From the NCBI RefSeq assembly GCF_002934365.1, contig NZ_PTIY01000019.1:1-40736 (forward strand): DNA of 40,736 bases, written 5' to 3'. The position numbers were made by a program, and so were the translations under genes. This DNA comes from Methylobacter tundripaludum. Lineage in GTDB: Bacteria; Pseudomonadota; Gammaproteobacteria; Methylococcales; Methylomonadaceae. Numbering within the stretch: position 1 is the first letter of the stretch; each line of letters begins with the position of its first letter. Of this stretch, positions 1 to 7,724 are shown piece by piece. The notes under the pieces are model-generated. The model had not been told where the DNA came from, made no database searches, and worked only from the letters and a program-made list of their open reading frames with translations.

Positions 1-88
1 AACGATCCCTCTGATGAGGGCTTGAGGTTAAATTTTAATTGTTTTATCGGGGGCTGTTCAGCGGGGTGTTCTCCGCGGTAGCGGCTTC

Positions 89-211
89 GTCCAACACAGC
101 GGTCAAAGGGACGCGCCGCCCGTTGGCGGTTTTGAAGTTCAGTTTTTTATCAAGGTTCGGCGGCTTCGTTTCGCGTTCGTTAGCGGCGCGCCCCTTACCG
201 TCACGTTAGGA
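89..211 (+). other. attC-like recombination site 1
   Basis: The left core GTCCAAC (89-95) fits RYYYAAC. The right core GTTAGGA (205-211) fits GTTRRRY except for the last base. The inner arms pair: GGTCAAAGGGACGCGCCGC on the left against GCGGCGCGCCCCTTACC on the right. The unpaired centre is variable. At 123 bp this is a normal length for a long chromosomal-integron attC. Confidence 0.75.
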
Positions 212-221
212 TGCACTTCTT

Positions 222-683
222 ATGCTGAAAGATGATGGTGACATTGTGAGAGGGTTGGGCTTCGTATCTATGTATTCGGCGTGGGTAGAAGAAGACATTG
301 ATGACATCCTTAGACTCCTTGATCCAGTCGAGCCTTTCGAGGTAAAACAGCAACGCTGGCCAATTAGCCGAAAGTTAGACCATGCAGCGAAGATTGTGCA
401 CAGCCTTGAAAGTAATGAATTAAAGAACTTACCAGATGCGTTGAAAAATGCGGTAACGTTATTTGATAGAAGAAATGAAGTTATTCATGGACGAATTTAT
501 GCGAGTTTTGAAAAAGTAGACTATGTGCAATCGGGCCGCCCTAACGTACCTACTCGCCAAATCACCTCAGCGGAGTTATATGAACTCGCCAATGATTTTT
601 GGAATTACCGAGGAAATTTTATTGGGCCACAGATTTTCCGTTTGCCGCGTGCTATTCAGAAGTATGTAGTCAAATGCTCCTAA
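222..683 (+). CDS. Cassette-borne HEPN-like protein of unknown function
   Basis: This 153-residue protein starts 17 bases after the right core of attC site 1 and stops inside the left core of site 2, so it fills one cassette. No clear ribosome binding site precedes the ATG. Near residues 81-90 it has FDRRNEVIHG, which contains the R-x4-H pattern (R84, H89) with N85. That pattern is typical of HEPN domains, which are common in toxin, abortive-infection and RNase proteins. The rest is helical and charged, with no signal peptide or membrane segment. The HEPN assignment rests on that one motif and the predicted helical context, so function as an RNase or toxin is only a possibility. Base composition is more AT-rich than the chromosomal genes further right. 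Confidence 0.7.
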   Translation: MLKDDGDIVRGLGFVSMYSAWVEEDIDDILRLLDPVEPFEVKQQRWPISRKLDHAAKIVHSLESNELKNLPDALKNAVTLFDRRNEVIHGRIYASFEKVDYVQSGRPNVPTRQITSAELYELANDFWNYRGNFIGPQIFRLPRAIQKYVVKCS

Positions 684-799
684 CATGGCGGTCAAAGGGA
701 CGCGCCGCCCTGATGCGGTTATGAAGTTTTGTAATAAATTCGGGTTCGTCAGCTTCGTTTAACGTCCGTGAGCGGCGCCCCCTTACCTTTACGTTAGAC
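678..799 (+). other. attC-like recombination site 2
   Basis: The left core TCCTAAC (678-684) overlaps the stop codon of the preceding gene, and the right core is GTTAGAC (793-799). The arms GGTCAAAGGGACGCGCCGC and GCGGCGCCCCCTTACC are imperfect complements with extra bases on one side, as in folded attC bottom strands. Sequence and length (122 bp) match site 1 closely. Confidence 0.78.
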
Positions 800-817
800 G
801 ACAAGGCGTAATTCTTC

Positions 818-1888
818 ATGACAATATCAACCATTTTCTTCGATGAGTCAGATAATACGGGAGCGTATTTATTAGACGCTAATCAACCGATCTTTACGCT
901 TGCCTCAGTAGATTACAATCCAGATGAATGCTCGGGGCTTTTATTCTTGGTTTCATCCCATCAAGCTTCCGAAGCTAAATTCCGTAGCCTCCAAGGCAGT
1001 GAAGCAGGACGTAGAAAAATATTGGATTTTGTTAGCTCGCCAATACACTCTGAAAAACGTGTCAAAACGATGATTGTGCATAAGCGTTTTAATGCAGTCA
1101 CTCAGCTTGTTGACATCATAAAAGAAACGCTTATGCGTAGGGATGGAATCGATATTTATAAGAATGGCGGCAATATTGTATTAGCGAATTTGCATTGGTA
1201 TTTAACGCCGCATTTTTGTGGAGAACAGCAATTTAATGATTTTCTGGGCTGTTTTGTTGAAATGGTCAGAAGCCAGTCCAATGAATCTAAAAGCAAGTTT
1301 TTCACTAGCGCCAAAGTGCTATACGATAATTGCACAGATGAGGACCATAAATCTATGCTTGCTCCTTACATTTATGCGGAGCATTTTATAGATGACATTC
1401 TCAATGGTATTGACAAAACATATCATATCGATCCTGCTATCAGTTCGTTCTTTTGCCATCTAACTGAATGGGGAAAACAGTTAAATGAACCGCCTATCGT
1501 TATCTATGACGAATCAAAACCTATTACTGCGTCGCAACCTATTTTTATGAAAATGATGGATAGTTCGATTCCACCTGAGATAATTGGTTACGGTCAAAGA
1601 AAATTTGAATTTCCTTTAAAGATTAAAGAAATCCGACCAGGGATCTCAAAACAATATCCAGCCCTCCAAGTTGCCGACCTAATAGCAGGGGCAACAAGAT
1701 ATTATTATTCGGCATTCTTTCGTAATGAAGACGATCCGTTTGCGATTAAGCTTAAAGATGCCGGAATTGAGCGCTTCGTATTTGGAGCTATTGGTCCGCG
1801 AGATTTAGAACATTTTGTACCAGACGATTTGAAAACCAGTGATAATGATATAAATCCGGCTGACTATATGACCAAATTCTGTTCATAA
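818..1888 (+). CDS. DUF3800 domain protein
   Basis: This 356-residue protein has the DUF3800 layout: an N-terminal acidic motif in a beta strand (FFDESDNTG, D9 and E10), a central DES motif near residues 231-233, and a C-terminal VADLIAG motif (D287). DUF3800 proteins are thought to have an RNase H-like fold, with these acidic residues likely binding metal. They are frequent in mobile and defence-associated regions, but their activity is not established. The gene begins 18 bases after attC site 2. No convincing attC follows it: a right-core-like GTTAGGT lies at 1941-1947, just before hicB, but no partner core is evident. The gene is AT-rich, which supports acquisition by transfer. Assignment to the family is fairly sure; function is unknown. 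Confidence 0.82.
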   Translation: MTISTIFFDESDNTGAYLLDANQPIFTLASVDYNPDECSGLLFLVSSHQASEAKFRSLQGSEAGRRKILDFVSSPIHSEKRVKTMIVHKRFNAVTQLVDIIKETLMRRDGIDIYKNGGNIVLANLHWYLTPHFCGEQQFNDFLGCFVEMVRSQSNESKSKFFTSAKVLYDNCTDEDHKSMLAPYIYAEHFIDDILNGIDKTYHIDPAISSFFCHLTEWGKQLNEPPIVIYDESKPITASQPIFMKMMDSSIPPEIIGYGQRKFEFPLKIKEIRPGISKQYPALQVADLIAGATRYYYSAFFRNEDDPFAIKLKDAGIERFVFGAIGPRDLEHFVPDDLKTSDNDINPADYMTKFCS

Positions 1889-1951
1889 AAAATCGCAGCA
1901 AGGAGAAATATGATTTAGTTTCTAATAACCAGTTGAAGAGGTTAGGTTAAT

Positions 1952-2161
1952 ATGAAAGTTTACACGGCGATTATTGAAAAATGTCACGACACTGGTTTAT
2001 ATGTGGGTTTCATTCCTGGATTTACTGGAGCACATAGCCAAGCGGAATCATTGGATGAGCTTAATCAAAATCTTCGGGAAGTCATTGAAATGTTGCTTGA
2101 GGATGGTGAGCCGATACTGGAAGCCGAGTTTGTTGGCACTCAAAATGTAGTCGTCGCTTAA
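1952..2161 (+). CDS. hicB: HicB-family antitoxin
   Basis: This 69-residue protein has the short HicB antitoxin fold. Its N-terminal stretch YTAIIEKCHDTGLYVGFIPG is followed by a SLDELNQNLREVIEMLLEDG helix. HicB proteins neutralise HicA by binding it and often repress their own operon. The C-terminal DNA-binding domain of longer HicBs is absent. The ATG lies 4 bases after a GTTAGGT sequence that resembles the start of an integron cassette. hicA follows after 2 bases, so the two are co-transcribed. Cassette-borne toxin-antitoxin pairs are known to stabilise large cassette arrays. Confidence 0.88.
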   Translation: MKVYTAIIEKCHDTGLYVGFIPGFTGAHSQAESLDELNQNLREVIEMLLEDGEPILEAEFVGTQNVVVA

Positions 2162-2163
2162 GC

Positions 2164-2391
2164 ATGGGAAACATACCTGTTCTTAAACCTCGCGAAATTG
2201 TCGCTTTGCTTGAAATACTAGGATTTACAGAAATCCGGCAACGCGGTTCACATAAACAATTTCGTCATCCTGATGGTAGATGCACAACAGTGCCATTTCA
2301 TGCAGGGCGTGATATTTCACCAATTTTGCTTCGGCAAATCGCTAAAGATATTGGCTTGACAGTTGGAGAGTTACTTAAATTTCAAGCCTAA
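2164..2391 (+). CDS. hicA: HicA-family mRNA interferase toxin
   Basis: This 75-residue protein matches the HicA double-stranded-RNA-binding-like toxin. It has KPREIVALLEILGFTEIRQR, then the conserved GSH motif with the catalytic His (H30) in RGSHKQFRHPDGR, then VPFHAGRDI and a LLRQIAKDIGLT helix. HicA toxins cleave mRNA and stop translation until HicB binds them. The length is typical for the family. The gene follows hicB directly, and its stop codon is inside the left core of the next attC-like site (2386-2419). Confidence 0.9.
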   Translation: MGNIPVLKPREIVALLEILGFTEIRQRGSHKQFRHPDGRCTTVPFHAGRDISPILLRQIAKDIGLTVGELLKFQA

Positions 2392-2419
2392 CGCTACTCG
2401 GCTGAGCTTTACGTTAACC
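2386..2419 (+). other. Short attC-like site 3
   Basis: The left core GCCTAAC (2386-2392) fits RYYYAAC and the right core GTTAACC (2413-2419) fits GTTRRRY. Between them CTCGG and CTGAG can form a short stem. At 34 bp it is shorter than usual attC sites (about 57 bp and up), so it may be a shrunken or inactive site. Confidence 0.5.
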
Positions 2420-2436
2420 CATAAGCGGAGATAAAA

Positions 2437-2979
2437 ATGTCCGATGCAAATTCATTGATATATCAGAACGCCAATACTTATCGTCTGCACGCAGATAATC
2501 TGCGCTGGGTGCTGTTAGGCGGATACGCTACATTTTTAGTAGGTATGTTATCCACTCAAAACAATATATTAGAGTCCCCAGTTGTGGCTATTGGACTCGC
2601 GGCAATTTCTTTTTTATACCTGCTAATACTTGCCGTTCAAAACTGGTTCTATAATTTATTTGCTCGTTTCGTTGATGAATGCGAGTCACGCCTTGCGAGC
2701 AAAGAAAATCTTAGACCGCTGCAAGAGTTTGCAAAAGAAAAGGGCAAGGATATAACGCCGTTTCATCCCGCATTCTATTTTGCGTTGGTGATACAGCCCC
2801 TTGGCATTACAATCTTTCTTTACAAGGGATTTGCAGCCATTTGCAAAACCGAAATGCCATTATTGTTATGGTCAGCAGTATTCTTTGCAATTTTATTGGT
2901 AATGCATTTTTTATTTAAAGGATGGAATAAATTTATTTACAAAGGTTTGATAGTAAAATTATCAAATCTTTATGCTTAA
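2437..2979 (+). CDS. Four-helix membrane protein in a cassette
   Basis: This 180-residue protein has four predicted membrane segments, near residues 24-42, 49-70, 113-130 and 138-156. A charged loop between the second and third holds a helix rich in Glu, Lys and Arg (about residues 78-108). A ribosome binding site (GCGGAG) lies about 8 bases before the ATG. The gene starts 17 bases after the short attC-like site and its stop codon lies in the left core of attC site 4, so it forms one cassette. I do not recognise the family; helical membrane proteins of this size are common in integron cassettes. Confidence 0.7.
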   Translation: MSDANSLIYQNANTYRLHADNLRWVLLGGYATFLVGMLSTQNNILESPVVAIGLAAISFLYLLILAVQNWFYNLFARFVDECESRLASKENLRPLQEFAKEKGKDITPFHPAFYFALVIQPLGITIFLYKGFAAICKTEMPLLLWSAVFFAILLVMHFLFKGWNKFIYKGLIVKLSNLYA

Positions 2980-3032
2980 CTCCTGCCGGACGAGGCATGT
3001 TGCCCGTCCGAAACGTTTGGCGTTGGTTAAGT
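2974..3032 (+). other. attC-like recombination site 4, last in the array
   Basis: The left core GCTTAAC (2974-2980) and right core GTTAAGT (3026-3032) both fit the attC consensus. CGGACGAGGCA and TTGCCCGTCCG in the centre form a strong stem. The length of 59 bp is at the lower end for attC. It is of a different type from sites 1 and 2, as expected for a cassette of separate origin. Confidence 0.62.
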
Positions 3033-3070
3033 ATCGCCATGTAGCCCGGACATCGCAGAAACATTATGAC

Positions 3071-3087
3071 CGGGGTTGCAAACCCCG
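3071..3087. repeat. Small palindrome
   Basis: CGGGGTT and AACCCCG pair around a 3-base loop. It lies just downstream of the minus-strand flavoprotein gene, between it and the cassette array. It may act as a terminator-like or REP-type hairpin, but no T-run follows it. Confidence 0.4.
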
Positions 3088-3121
3088 TCCCGCTTGGAGG
3101 CATACCCTATACGAGACTAAA

Positions 3122-4300
3122 TTAACAATATTGCCCCGCACACCAAGCCGATGACCATGCCCATTGAAAATTATAGCCGCCCAGCCAACCGGTCACATCC
3201 AGCACCTCTCCGATAAAATAAAGCCCCGGCACCTGCTTGCTTTCCATGGTTTTGGACGAAACCGCATCGCAGTCAATCCCACCGACAGTCACTTCGGCGG
3301 TGCGGTAGCCTTCCGTGCCGTTGGGCTTGATCGTCCAGTTATTAAGCTGACTTGCAACCTGCATGATCTGCTTGTCCGACACATCCTGAATCGACAAATC
3401 CAGCAAATTTTCATCCAGAAAAGCGCTGATCAGGCGCTTGGGCAAATAGCCTTCCAAAATCGTTTTTAACTTGTTTTTGATTTTTTGCTGGCGTTTTGCT
3501 TTCAGCTCCGCGTCCAGATTGACTTGCGGCAGCAAGTTAATCGAAATCTCTTCCCCGGCGCGCCAATAGGATGAAATCTGCAAAATCGCGGGACCGCTCA
3601 GGCCGCGATGCGTAAACAACACATTCCCGCTAAAACTCTGCCTTTTGTTGCTGACCGCTGAAGGCACGGCGATACCCGATAATGCCGAGAATTTTTCTTT
3701 ATCTTCCGGCTGCAAGGTAAACGGAACCAGCCCGGCGCCGGTAGGCAATACATTAATGCCGAATTTCCCGGCAATTTTGTAGCCCAATGGCGTCGCGCCC
3801 ATTTTGGGTATCGACAAGCCGCCTGTCGCAACCACTAAGGACCGGCAACTAAAATTGCCCTTGCTGGTTTTAAGATGGAACCGGTCGGCCGGCCGTTCGA
3901 CTGAATCAATCCGGGTATTAAGCTGCACAACTACGTCGGCCTTGTCGCATTCCGCCAGCAACATATCGAGAATATCCCTTGCGCTTTCGTTGCAAAACAA
4001 CTGCCCGTGATCTCTTTCATGAAAAGGTATCCGGTATTGGCCGATTAACGCCAGAAAATCCCACTGGGTATAGCGGCTCAGCGCCGACTTGCAAAAATGC
4101 GGATTACTGGAAATATAGTTGCTCGGTTCAATCGAATAATTGGTGAAATTGCAGCGCCCGCCGCCGGACATCAGGATTTTTTTTCCGGCCTTGTTGGCAT
4201 GATCCAGAACCAGCACTTTGCGGCCGCGCTTGCCCGCCTCAATCGCGCACATCAACCCCGATGCGCCTGCGCCTATGATGATGACATCGGTTTCAATCAT
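3122..4300 (-). CDS. HI0933/BaiN-family FAD-dependent oxidoreductase
   Basis: This 392-residue flavoprotein begins with a Rossmann dinucleotide-binding motif (GAGASG near residues 11-16). It then has AGKKILMSGGGRCNFTN, the signature of the HI0933/YhiN/BaiN family, and a C-terminal GLYFIGEVLDVTGWLGGYNFQ segment typical of the same family. Members bind FAD and are annotated as NAD(P)/FAD-dependent or aminoacetone oxidases; the physiological substrate is usually unknown. The protein is full length. The gene lies 109 bases downstream of the DUF748 gene on the same strand and could be co-transcribed with it. It marks the first ordinary chromosomal gene after the cassette array. Confidence 0.9.
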   Translation of the reverse strand: MIETDVIIIGAGASGLMCAIEAGKRGRKVLVLDHANKAGKKILMSGGGRCNFTNYSIEPSNYISSNPHFCKSALSRYTQWDFLALIGQYRIPFHERDHGQLFCNESARDILDMLLAECDKADVVVQLNTRIDSVERPADRFHLKTSKGNFSCRSLVVATGGLSIPKMGATPLGYKIAGKFGINVLPTGAGLVPFTLQPEDKEKFSALSGIAVPSAVSNKRQSFSGNVLFTHRGLSGPAILQISSYWRAGEEISINLLPQVNLDAELKAKRQQKIKNKLKTILEGYLPKRLISAFLDENLLDLSIQDVSDKQIMQVASQLNNWTIKPNGTEGYRTAEVTVGGIDCDAVSSKTMESKQVPGLYFIGEVLDVTGWLGGYNFQWAWSSAWCAGQYC

Positions 4301-4409
4301 GGTTTTCGATTAGAATGAAGTTATCGGCGATGCGAAAAATAAAAGGAAAAACAAGATCATTTTTAACTGGTGGTTGATGATTGGCGTATTGCGCCGTATG
4401 TTTGAGGAA

Positions 4410-7352
4410 TCAATCCGCTCTCAAAGACAACAAGCTGACAATCCCGTTGCCCTCCCTTTGAGGATCGATCGCCGTATCCAGTATAAATATCCGTTCGTTG
4501 GCGATGCCGCCTTTTTGCACGATATAGTTGGCAATCGCCTGCGCCCTTTCTGCGGCCAAGCTTTTCAGCCGTTGCTCTTCCGGTTTAATGATGGCCGACA
4601 GCTTCTGCTTGGCGACCGCATAAAACTCGTCTGTACTGGTGTCGGCCTTGCTGCCGACCAGACGCGTTGCGCCCAGCAAGGATTTTTCCACCATCAGCGG
4701 AAATTTTTCCACAAACAGCTGCTCCATCAATCGCCTGTAATCCTGGTCGGAAATCACAACATGTTCCGCGCGTATTTTTCTGCCGCCCTGTTTGTTAATC
4801 TCGGCGGCTTTTATTCTTTTCAGCTGGTCATATAATGCGTCGTCGCTGACCTCGGGCCAATCCTGCTCCTGAAAAGCAGCGCCTTTAATTTCCAAGTCTA
4901 GGACAGAACGCGTTTTTAACGCCTTGGCTAAATCATCCAGCTTGCCGATTTGTTGCTTGGATAATACCGCATCGCCCGCAGCAAAGCTGATCGTGCTTAA
5001 ATCCTGCTCGCTGCCTATCAGCGAAGCCAGCGCACGAAAGGGCGAGCTAATCACTTTGCCGATTGAATTAACCAACGCATCGACAACGATATGGCTCACG
5101 CTGAACTTGGGGTCGTCCAGGCTGCCGGTAATGGGGACGTGCAGTTTTATTTTACCGTCGGCATCTTTCATCAACGCCACCGCCAGCTCCAGCGGCAATG
5201 ACACGGCGTTGGGGTTTTCAACTTTTTCGCCCAACTCGAACTTGTCAATCAATATATTATTGGATGCCGTCAGTTCTCTGTTGGCAACCTTGTAATTCAG
5301 CTCCAGCGTCATTTTGCCTTTTTCGACTTTGTAACCGGCAAATTGCACCATATACGATGAAATCAACGGCATCGGCATGCCGGTAAATTTCACCGTCACA
5401 TCGTAATCGCCAAGATAGGGACTGATTTCGCCTTTGACGTCGACCGGCGCCAGATCATAGGCAGTCCCCTTCAAATCGACTTTGACCGTTGATTTTTGAT
5501 CCGAGGAAATGTGGCTTGCGCCGCCGTCCAGGCTTTTGATTTGCGCGGAGAACGGCAAGATCAGCGACAGGTCGGAAAAATCGGAAGAGCCGTCTACGAT
5601 TTGAATCTTGCCCAGTTTAAATTCGGGCTTGCTGATTTTTGCCTGAGCGCTTTTAGCGGCTTGAACGTTAGCGTTATGCTTGCCTTTCCGAACGCTTTTA
5701 TCGGCTATCAGAATGTCGCCGAAATTAACCGTCTTATCCTGTTTAATGATGACTCTGGCATATGGTTTATTAATCGTCAGCGTTTCGGCGCTGTATTGAT
5801 TGGCCGTCAAATCAACATCAATGCCGCTCAGCGTCAAGTTCTCCCATTTTACAAAATCCTTGTTCTTTAACTGATCGCGGGTTAATAACCTGGCAATTTG
5901 GCTATTGCCGGTAAACTTAATATCCAGTTTATCCTCGGCTGATTTGGCGACAGCGACCTTGCCGTCAACGGCCAGCGTCCCGTCGATCACATCCAGTCTG
6001 GCGAATTTATCGACATAAGCCTGGAAATTTTCCAGCGCAATGTCTTTGACATCAACGGCCAGCTGCGCGGACAAGGGTTCGATAACGGCGTTGCCGTCCA
6101 GCTTTATAGATCCGGTTTCATTAACCTGGGCGTTGAGCTGAAAAGGCAGACTTGCACCGGCTGTATTGCTGAAATTTTCCAGTTTAAGATTGATCGGCTT
6201 GGCGGTCAGGGTAACCGGTTTTTTTAGCGTCCGGTCCTCAAAGCTAAGCCCGAAATTATCCAGCACAATGTTGCCGACCTTGATATTCCACGGCGTCTGT
6301 TCCGGTTCGGTAGGTGTTGCGCCTGCTTTAGCAACCGGCAATAAAGCCTGATAATTTAAAACACCTTCAGCATTCAGCCACGCCTTAACATCGGCATCAT
6401 TGGCCGAAACGGATTCGATCGTCAGCTCGTGCTTTTCCAGATTGAAACCGATTCCGGTTACAGCGAACTTAAGCATTTTAACCAGTGCTTTATCCTGGGC
6501 CGTTTCTGAAACCTGAAAATCGCGCAGTTCAAATTTGCCCTGATTGACGCTAACGTTAAATTTATCATCAACATAATCGGCCTTGTAATCGGCTTCGAGC
6601 AGCTCATAACCCTGTAAATCCTGTTGCACCACATCCTGCAAGGCCAGCGCCCGGATTCTCGGCAACGGCACGTTATCCAGCTTGATACGCCCTGATGAAG
6701 ACAGCGGATTAAGGCCGATAACACCTTGCCAATCGAGCTTGCCGCCTGAATTCAATTCCAGTGTTAAGCCGAAATTGGATGAGTTGTCCGCCGCCTGGGT
6801 CGTGAAATTTTCAATATTGAGATTGATAGGATAGACAGTCTCCTTTTCGGGACTGTTAAAATGGACATCTTCCCAGTCCAGTTTGCCTTCGGTTATCGAC
6901 AGTTTTGCGATGTTTAGCGGGAAAACCGCAGTATCCTCCCGCTCGGCTTCGTTGTTGCTCTTAAACAGGTCTTTAAAATTGAACGCCCCACCCTTGTCTC
7001 TGGCGATACGGACAACCGGCTTGTTCAGGGACACTTTATCAATAACCAGAGCCGACTGGCTGATCGATTGCAGCGCATCGATGTCGATATAAAAATCATC
7101 GAAGAGGGTAAACGGCTGCCCGTCCGGCTCTTGGAGCTCAAATCCCTGTAAACTTAATTGCAGCGAAAAAGGATCGAAACTAACCGCTGCCAGCGATGCT
7201 TTTCTGCCGGTTTCCTGCTCGACAAATGCCGGTAGTTTCGATTTGACCAGCATCGGCAACACATAAAAGCCCAGCGCCGCATAAATCCCCAGAAGACCGG
7301 CGACTATAAAAACAGCTATTTTGATTTTAGATACTGTATGTCGAATTTTCAT
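4410..7352 (-). CDS. DUF748 (AsmA-like) envelope protein
   Basis: This 980-residue protein has one N-terminal membrane segment (about residues 11-33), followed by a long beta-rich body that fits DUF748, a relative of AsmA and the repeating-beta-groove lipid transfer proteins. The body is rich in alternating hydrophobic strands such as VSFDPFSLQLSLQGFELQEP, which is typical of this family. The last 80 residues (LAAERAQAIANYIVQKGG and onward) resemble the end of OmpA-like domains. It is likely anchored in the inner membrane with the bulk in the periplasm. A role in envelope or lipid homeostasis is inferred from the AsmA superfamily. No strong ribosome binding site is visible before the ATG. The downstream neighbour is the flavoprotein gene. 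Confidence 0.88.
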   Translation of the reverse strand: MKIRHTVSKIKIAVFIVAGLLGIYAALGFYVLPMLVKSKLPAFVEQETGRKASLAAVSFDPFSLQLSLQGFELQEPDGQPFTLFDDFYIDIDALQSISQSALVIDKVSLNKPVVRIARDKGGAFNFKDLFKSNNEAEREDTAVFPLNIAKLSITEGKLDWEDVHFNSPEKETVYPINLNIENFTTQAADNSSNFGLTLELNSGGKLDWQGVIGLNPLSSSGRIKLDNVPLPRIRALALQDVVQQDLQGYELLEADYKADYVDDKFNVSVNQGKFELRDFQVSETAQDKALVKMLKFAVTGIGFNLEKHELTIESVSANDADVKAWLNAEGVLNYQALLPVAKAGATPTEPEQTPWNIKVGNIVLDNFGLSFEDRTLKKPVTLTAKPINLKLENFSNTAGASLPFQLNAQVNETGSIKLDGNAVIEPLSAQLAVDVKDIALENFQAYVDKFARLDVIDGTLAVDGKVAVAKSAEDKLDIKFTGNSQIARLLTRDQLKNKDFVKWENLTLSGIDVDLTANQYSAETLTINKPYARVIIKQDKTVNFGDILIADKSVRKGKHNANVQAAKSAQAKISKPEFKLGKIQIVDGSSDFSDLSLILPFSAQIKSLDGGASHISSDQKSTVKVDLKGTAYDLAPVDVKGEISPYLGDYDVTVKFTGMPMPLISSYMVQFAGYKVEKGKMTLELNYKVANRELTASNNILIDKFELGEKVENPNAVSLPLELAVALMKDADGKIKLHVPITGSLDDPKFSVSHIVVDALVNSIGKVISSPFRALASLIGSEQDLSTISFAAGDAVLSKQQIGKLDDLAKALKTRSVLDLEIKGAAFQEQDWPEVSDDALYDQLKRIKAAEINKQGGRKIRAEHVVISDQDYRRLMEQLFVEKFPLMVEKSLLGATRLVGSKADTSTDEFYAVAKQKLSAIIKPEEQRLKSLAAERAQAIANYIVQKGGIANERIFILDTAIDPQREGNGIVSLLSLRAD

Positions 7353-7416
7353 AAAACCCGGTGGCCCGCTTTAACTGAGCACCATTATATACGGGTGCTG
7401 ACTCCAAAAAATGTCA

Positions 7417-7633
7417 TTTATTTTTACCATGAAGAGCATGAAGGACTTGAAGATATGACTGTATTGGCTTCATGTGTGATATTGAGACGGTTCATAAAAC
7501 ACTCGGCCAATTCCAGCAATCCAAAACCAAGTGTATTCCGCACTTCAATTACGCAGGCAATCACCTTAGTCGACAAACCACTCAATTCTCCTCCCTTCAT
7601 TATCTTCATGTCCTTCATGGTAATAAAAATAAG
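7417..7633. repeat. Inverted-repeat element around the GxxExxY remnant
   Basis: The left arm (about 7417-7453) contains TTTTTACCATGAAGAGCATG and the right arm (about 7603-7633) contains its near complement, CTTCATGTCCTTCATGGTAA. The arms consist of ACCATGAAGG-type units, a variant of the ACCACGAAGGCACGAAGG repeats at 21496-21524, 25994-26065 and 26164-26195. The two arms enclose the broken gene, like a small non-autonomous element. Apart from this element and the amtB terminator, nothing else is seen in the 7353-7724 gap. Confidence 0.55.
7424..7618 (-). pseudogene. GxxExxY-family gene remnant
   Basis: The open frame encodes 64 residues. Residues about 10-40 (GELSGLSTKVIACVIEVRNT, then LGFGLLELAECFMNRLN) match the start of GxxExxY proteins, where the usual form is LSGxVIGAAIEVHxxLGPGLLExxYExCL. 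The motif is degraded (GFGLLELAE for GPGLLESAYE), and the usual remaining 70 or more residues are absent. The N-terminal MKDMKIMKGGE is encoded by a repeat, and the frame runs into an inverted copy of that repeat, so it is almost certainly not a working gene. Confidence 0.6.
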
Positions 7634-7672
7634 TTATAAGCATTATGTAGCATCAACCCTCTTATAAACAGA

Positions 7673-7706
7673 AAAGGCGGCTCTCAGATACTGAGGAGCC
7701 GCCTTT
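7673..7706 (-). terminator. Rho-independent terminator of amtB (second copy)
   Basis: AAAGGCGGCTC and GAGCCGCCTTT form an 11-bp perfect stem with a 12-base loop. It lies 18 bases past the stop codon of the minus-strand amtB gene. Confidence 0.75.
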
Positions 7707-7724
7707 GGATGCTATTGACCAAAC

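Larger units (their letters stand above)
1..3032 (+). mobile_element. Edge of an integron-type gene cassette array (integrase not in view)
   Basis: Five + strand genes lie head to tail, each short and unrelated to the next, and four gaps hold attC-like sites (89-211, 678-799, 2386-2419, 2974-3032). The two long sites share about 70 percent of their sequence by eye and have the typical outer core elements (YYYAAC on the left, GTTRRR on the right) and complementary inner arms. Stop codons overlap the left core of three sites, as is usual in cassettes. The array ends at about 3032, where ordinary minus-strand chromosomal genes begin. No intI gene, attI or Pc promoter is present, so this is either the far end of a chromosomal integron or a cluster of attC sites lacking an integrase. 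Frame 1 is open from base 1 to a TAG at 79-81, which may be the tail of one more cassette gene. Confidence 0.75.

Noticed and set aside
1-81. Open frame of 26 codons from the window edge to TAG at 79-81
   Set aside because: It could be the end of one more cassette gene, but it is too short and cut by the window edge to support.
2972-3154. 60-codon + strand frame across the last attC-like site
   Set aside because: It starts inside the end of the membrane protein gene, runs through attC and a palindrome, and has a composition like non-coding DNA.
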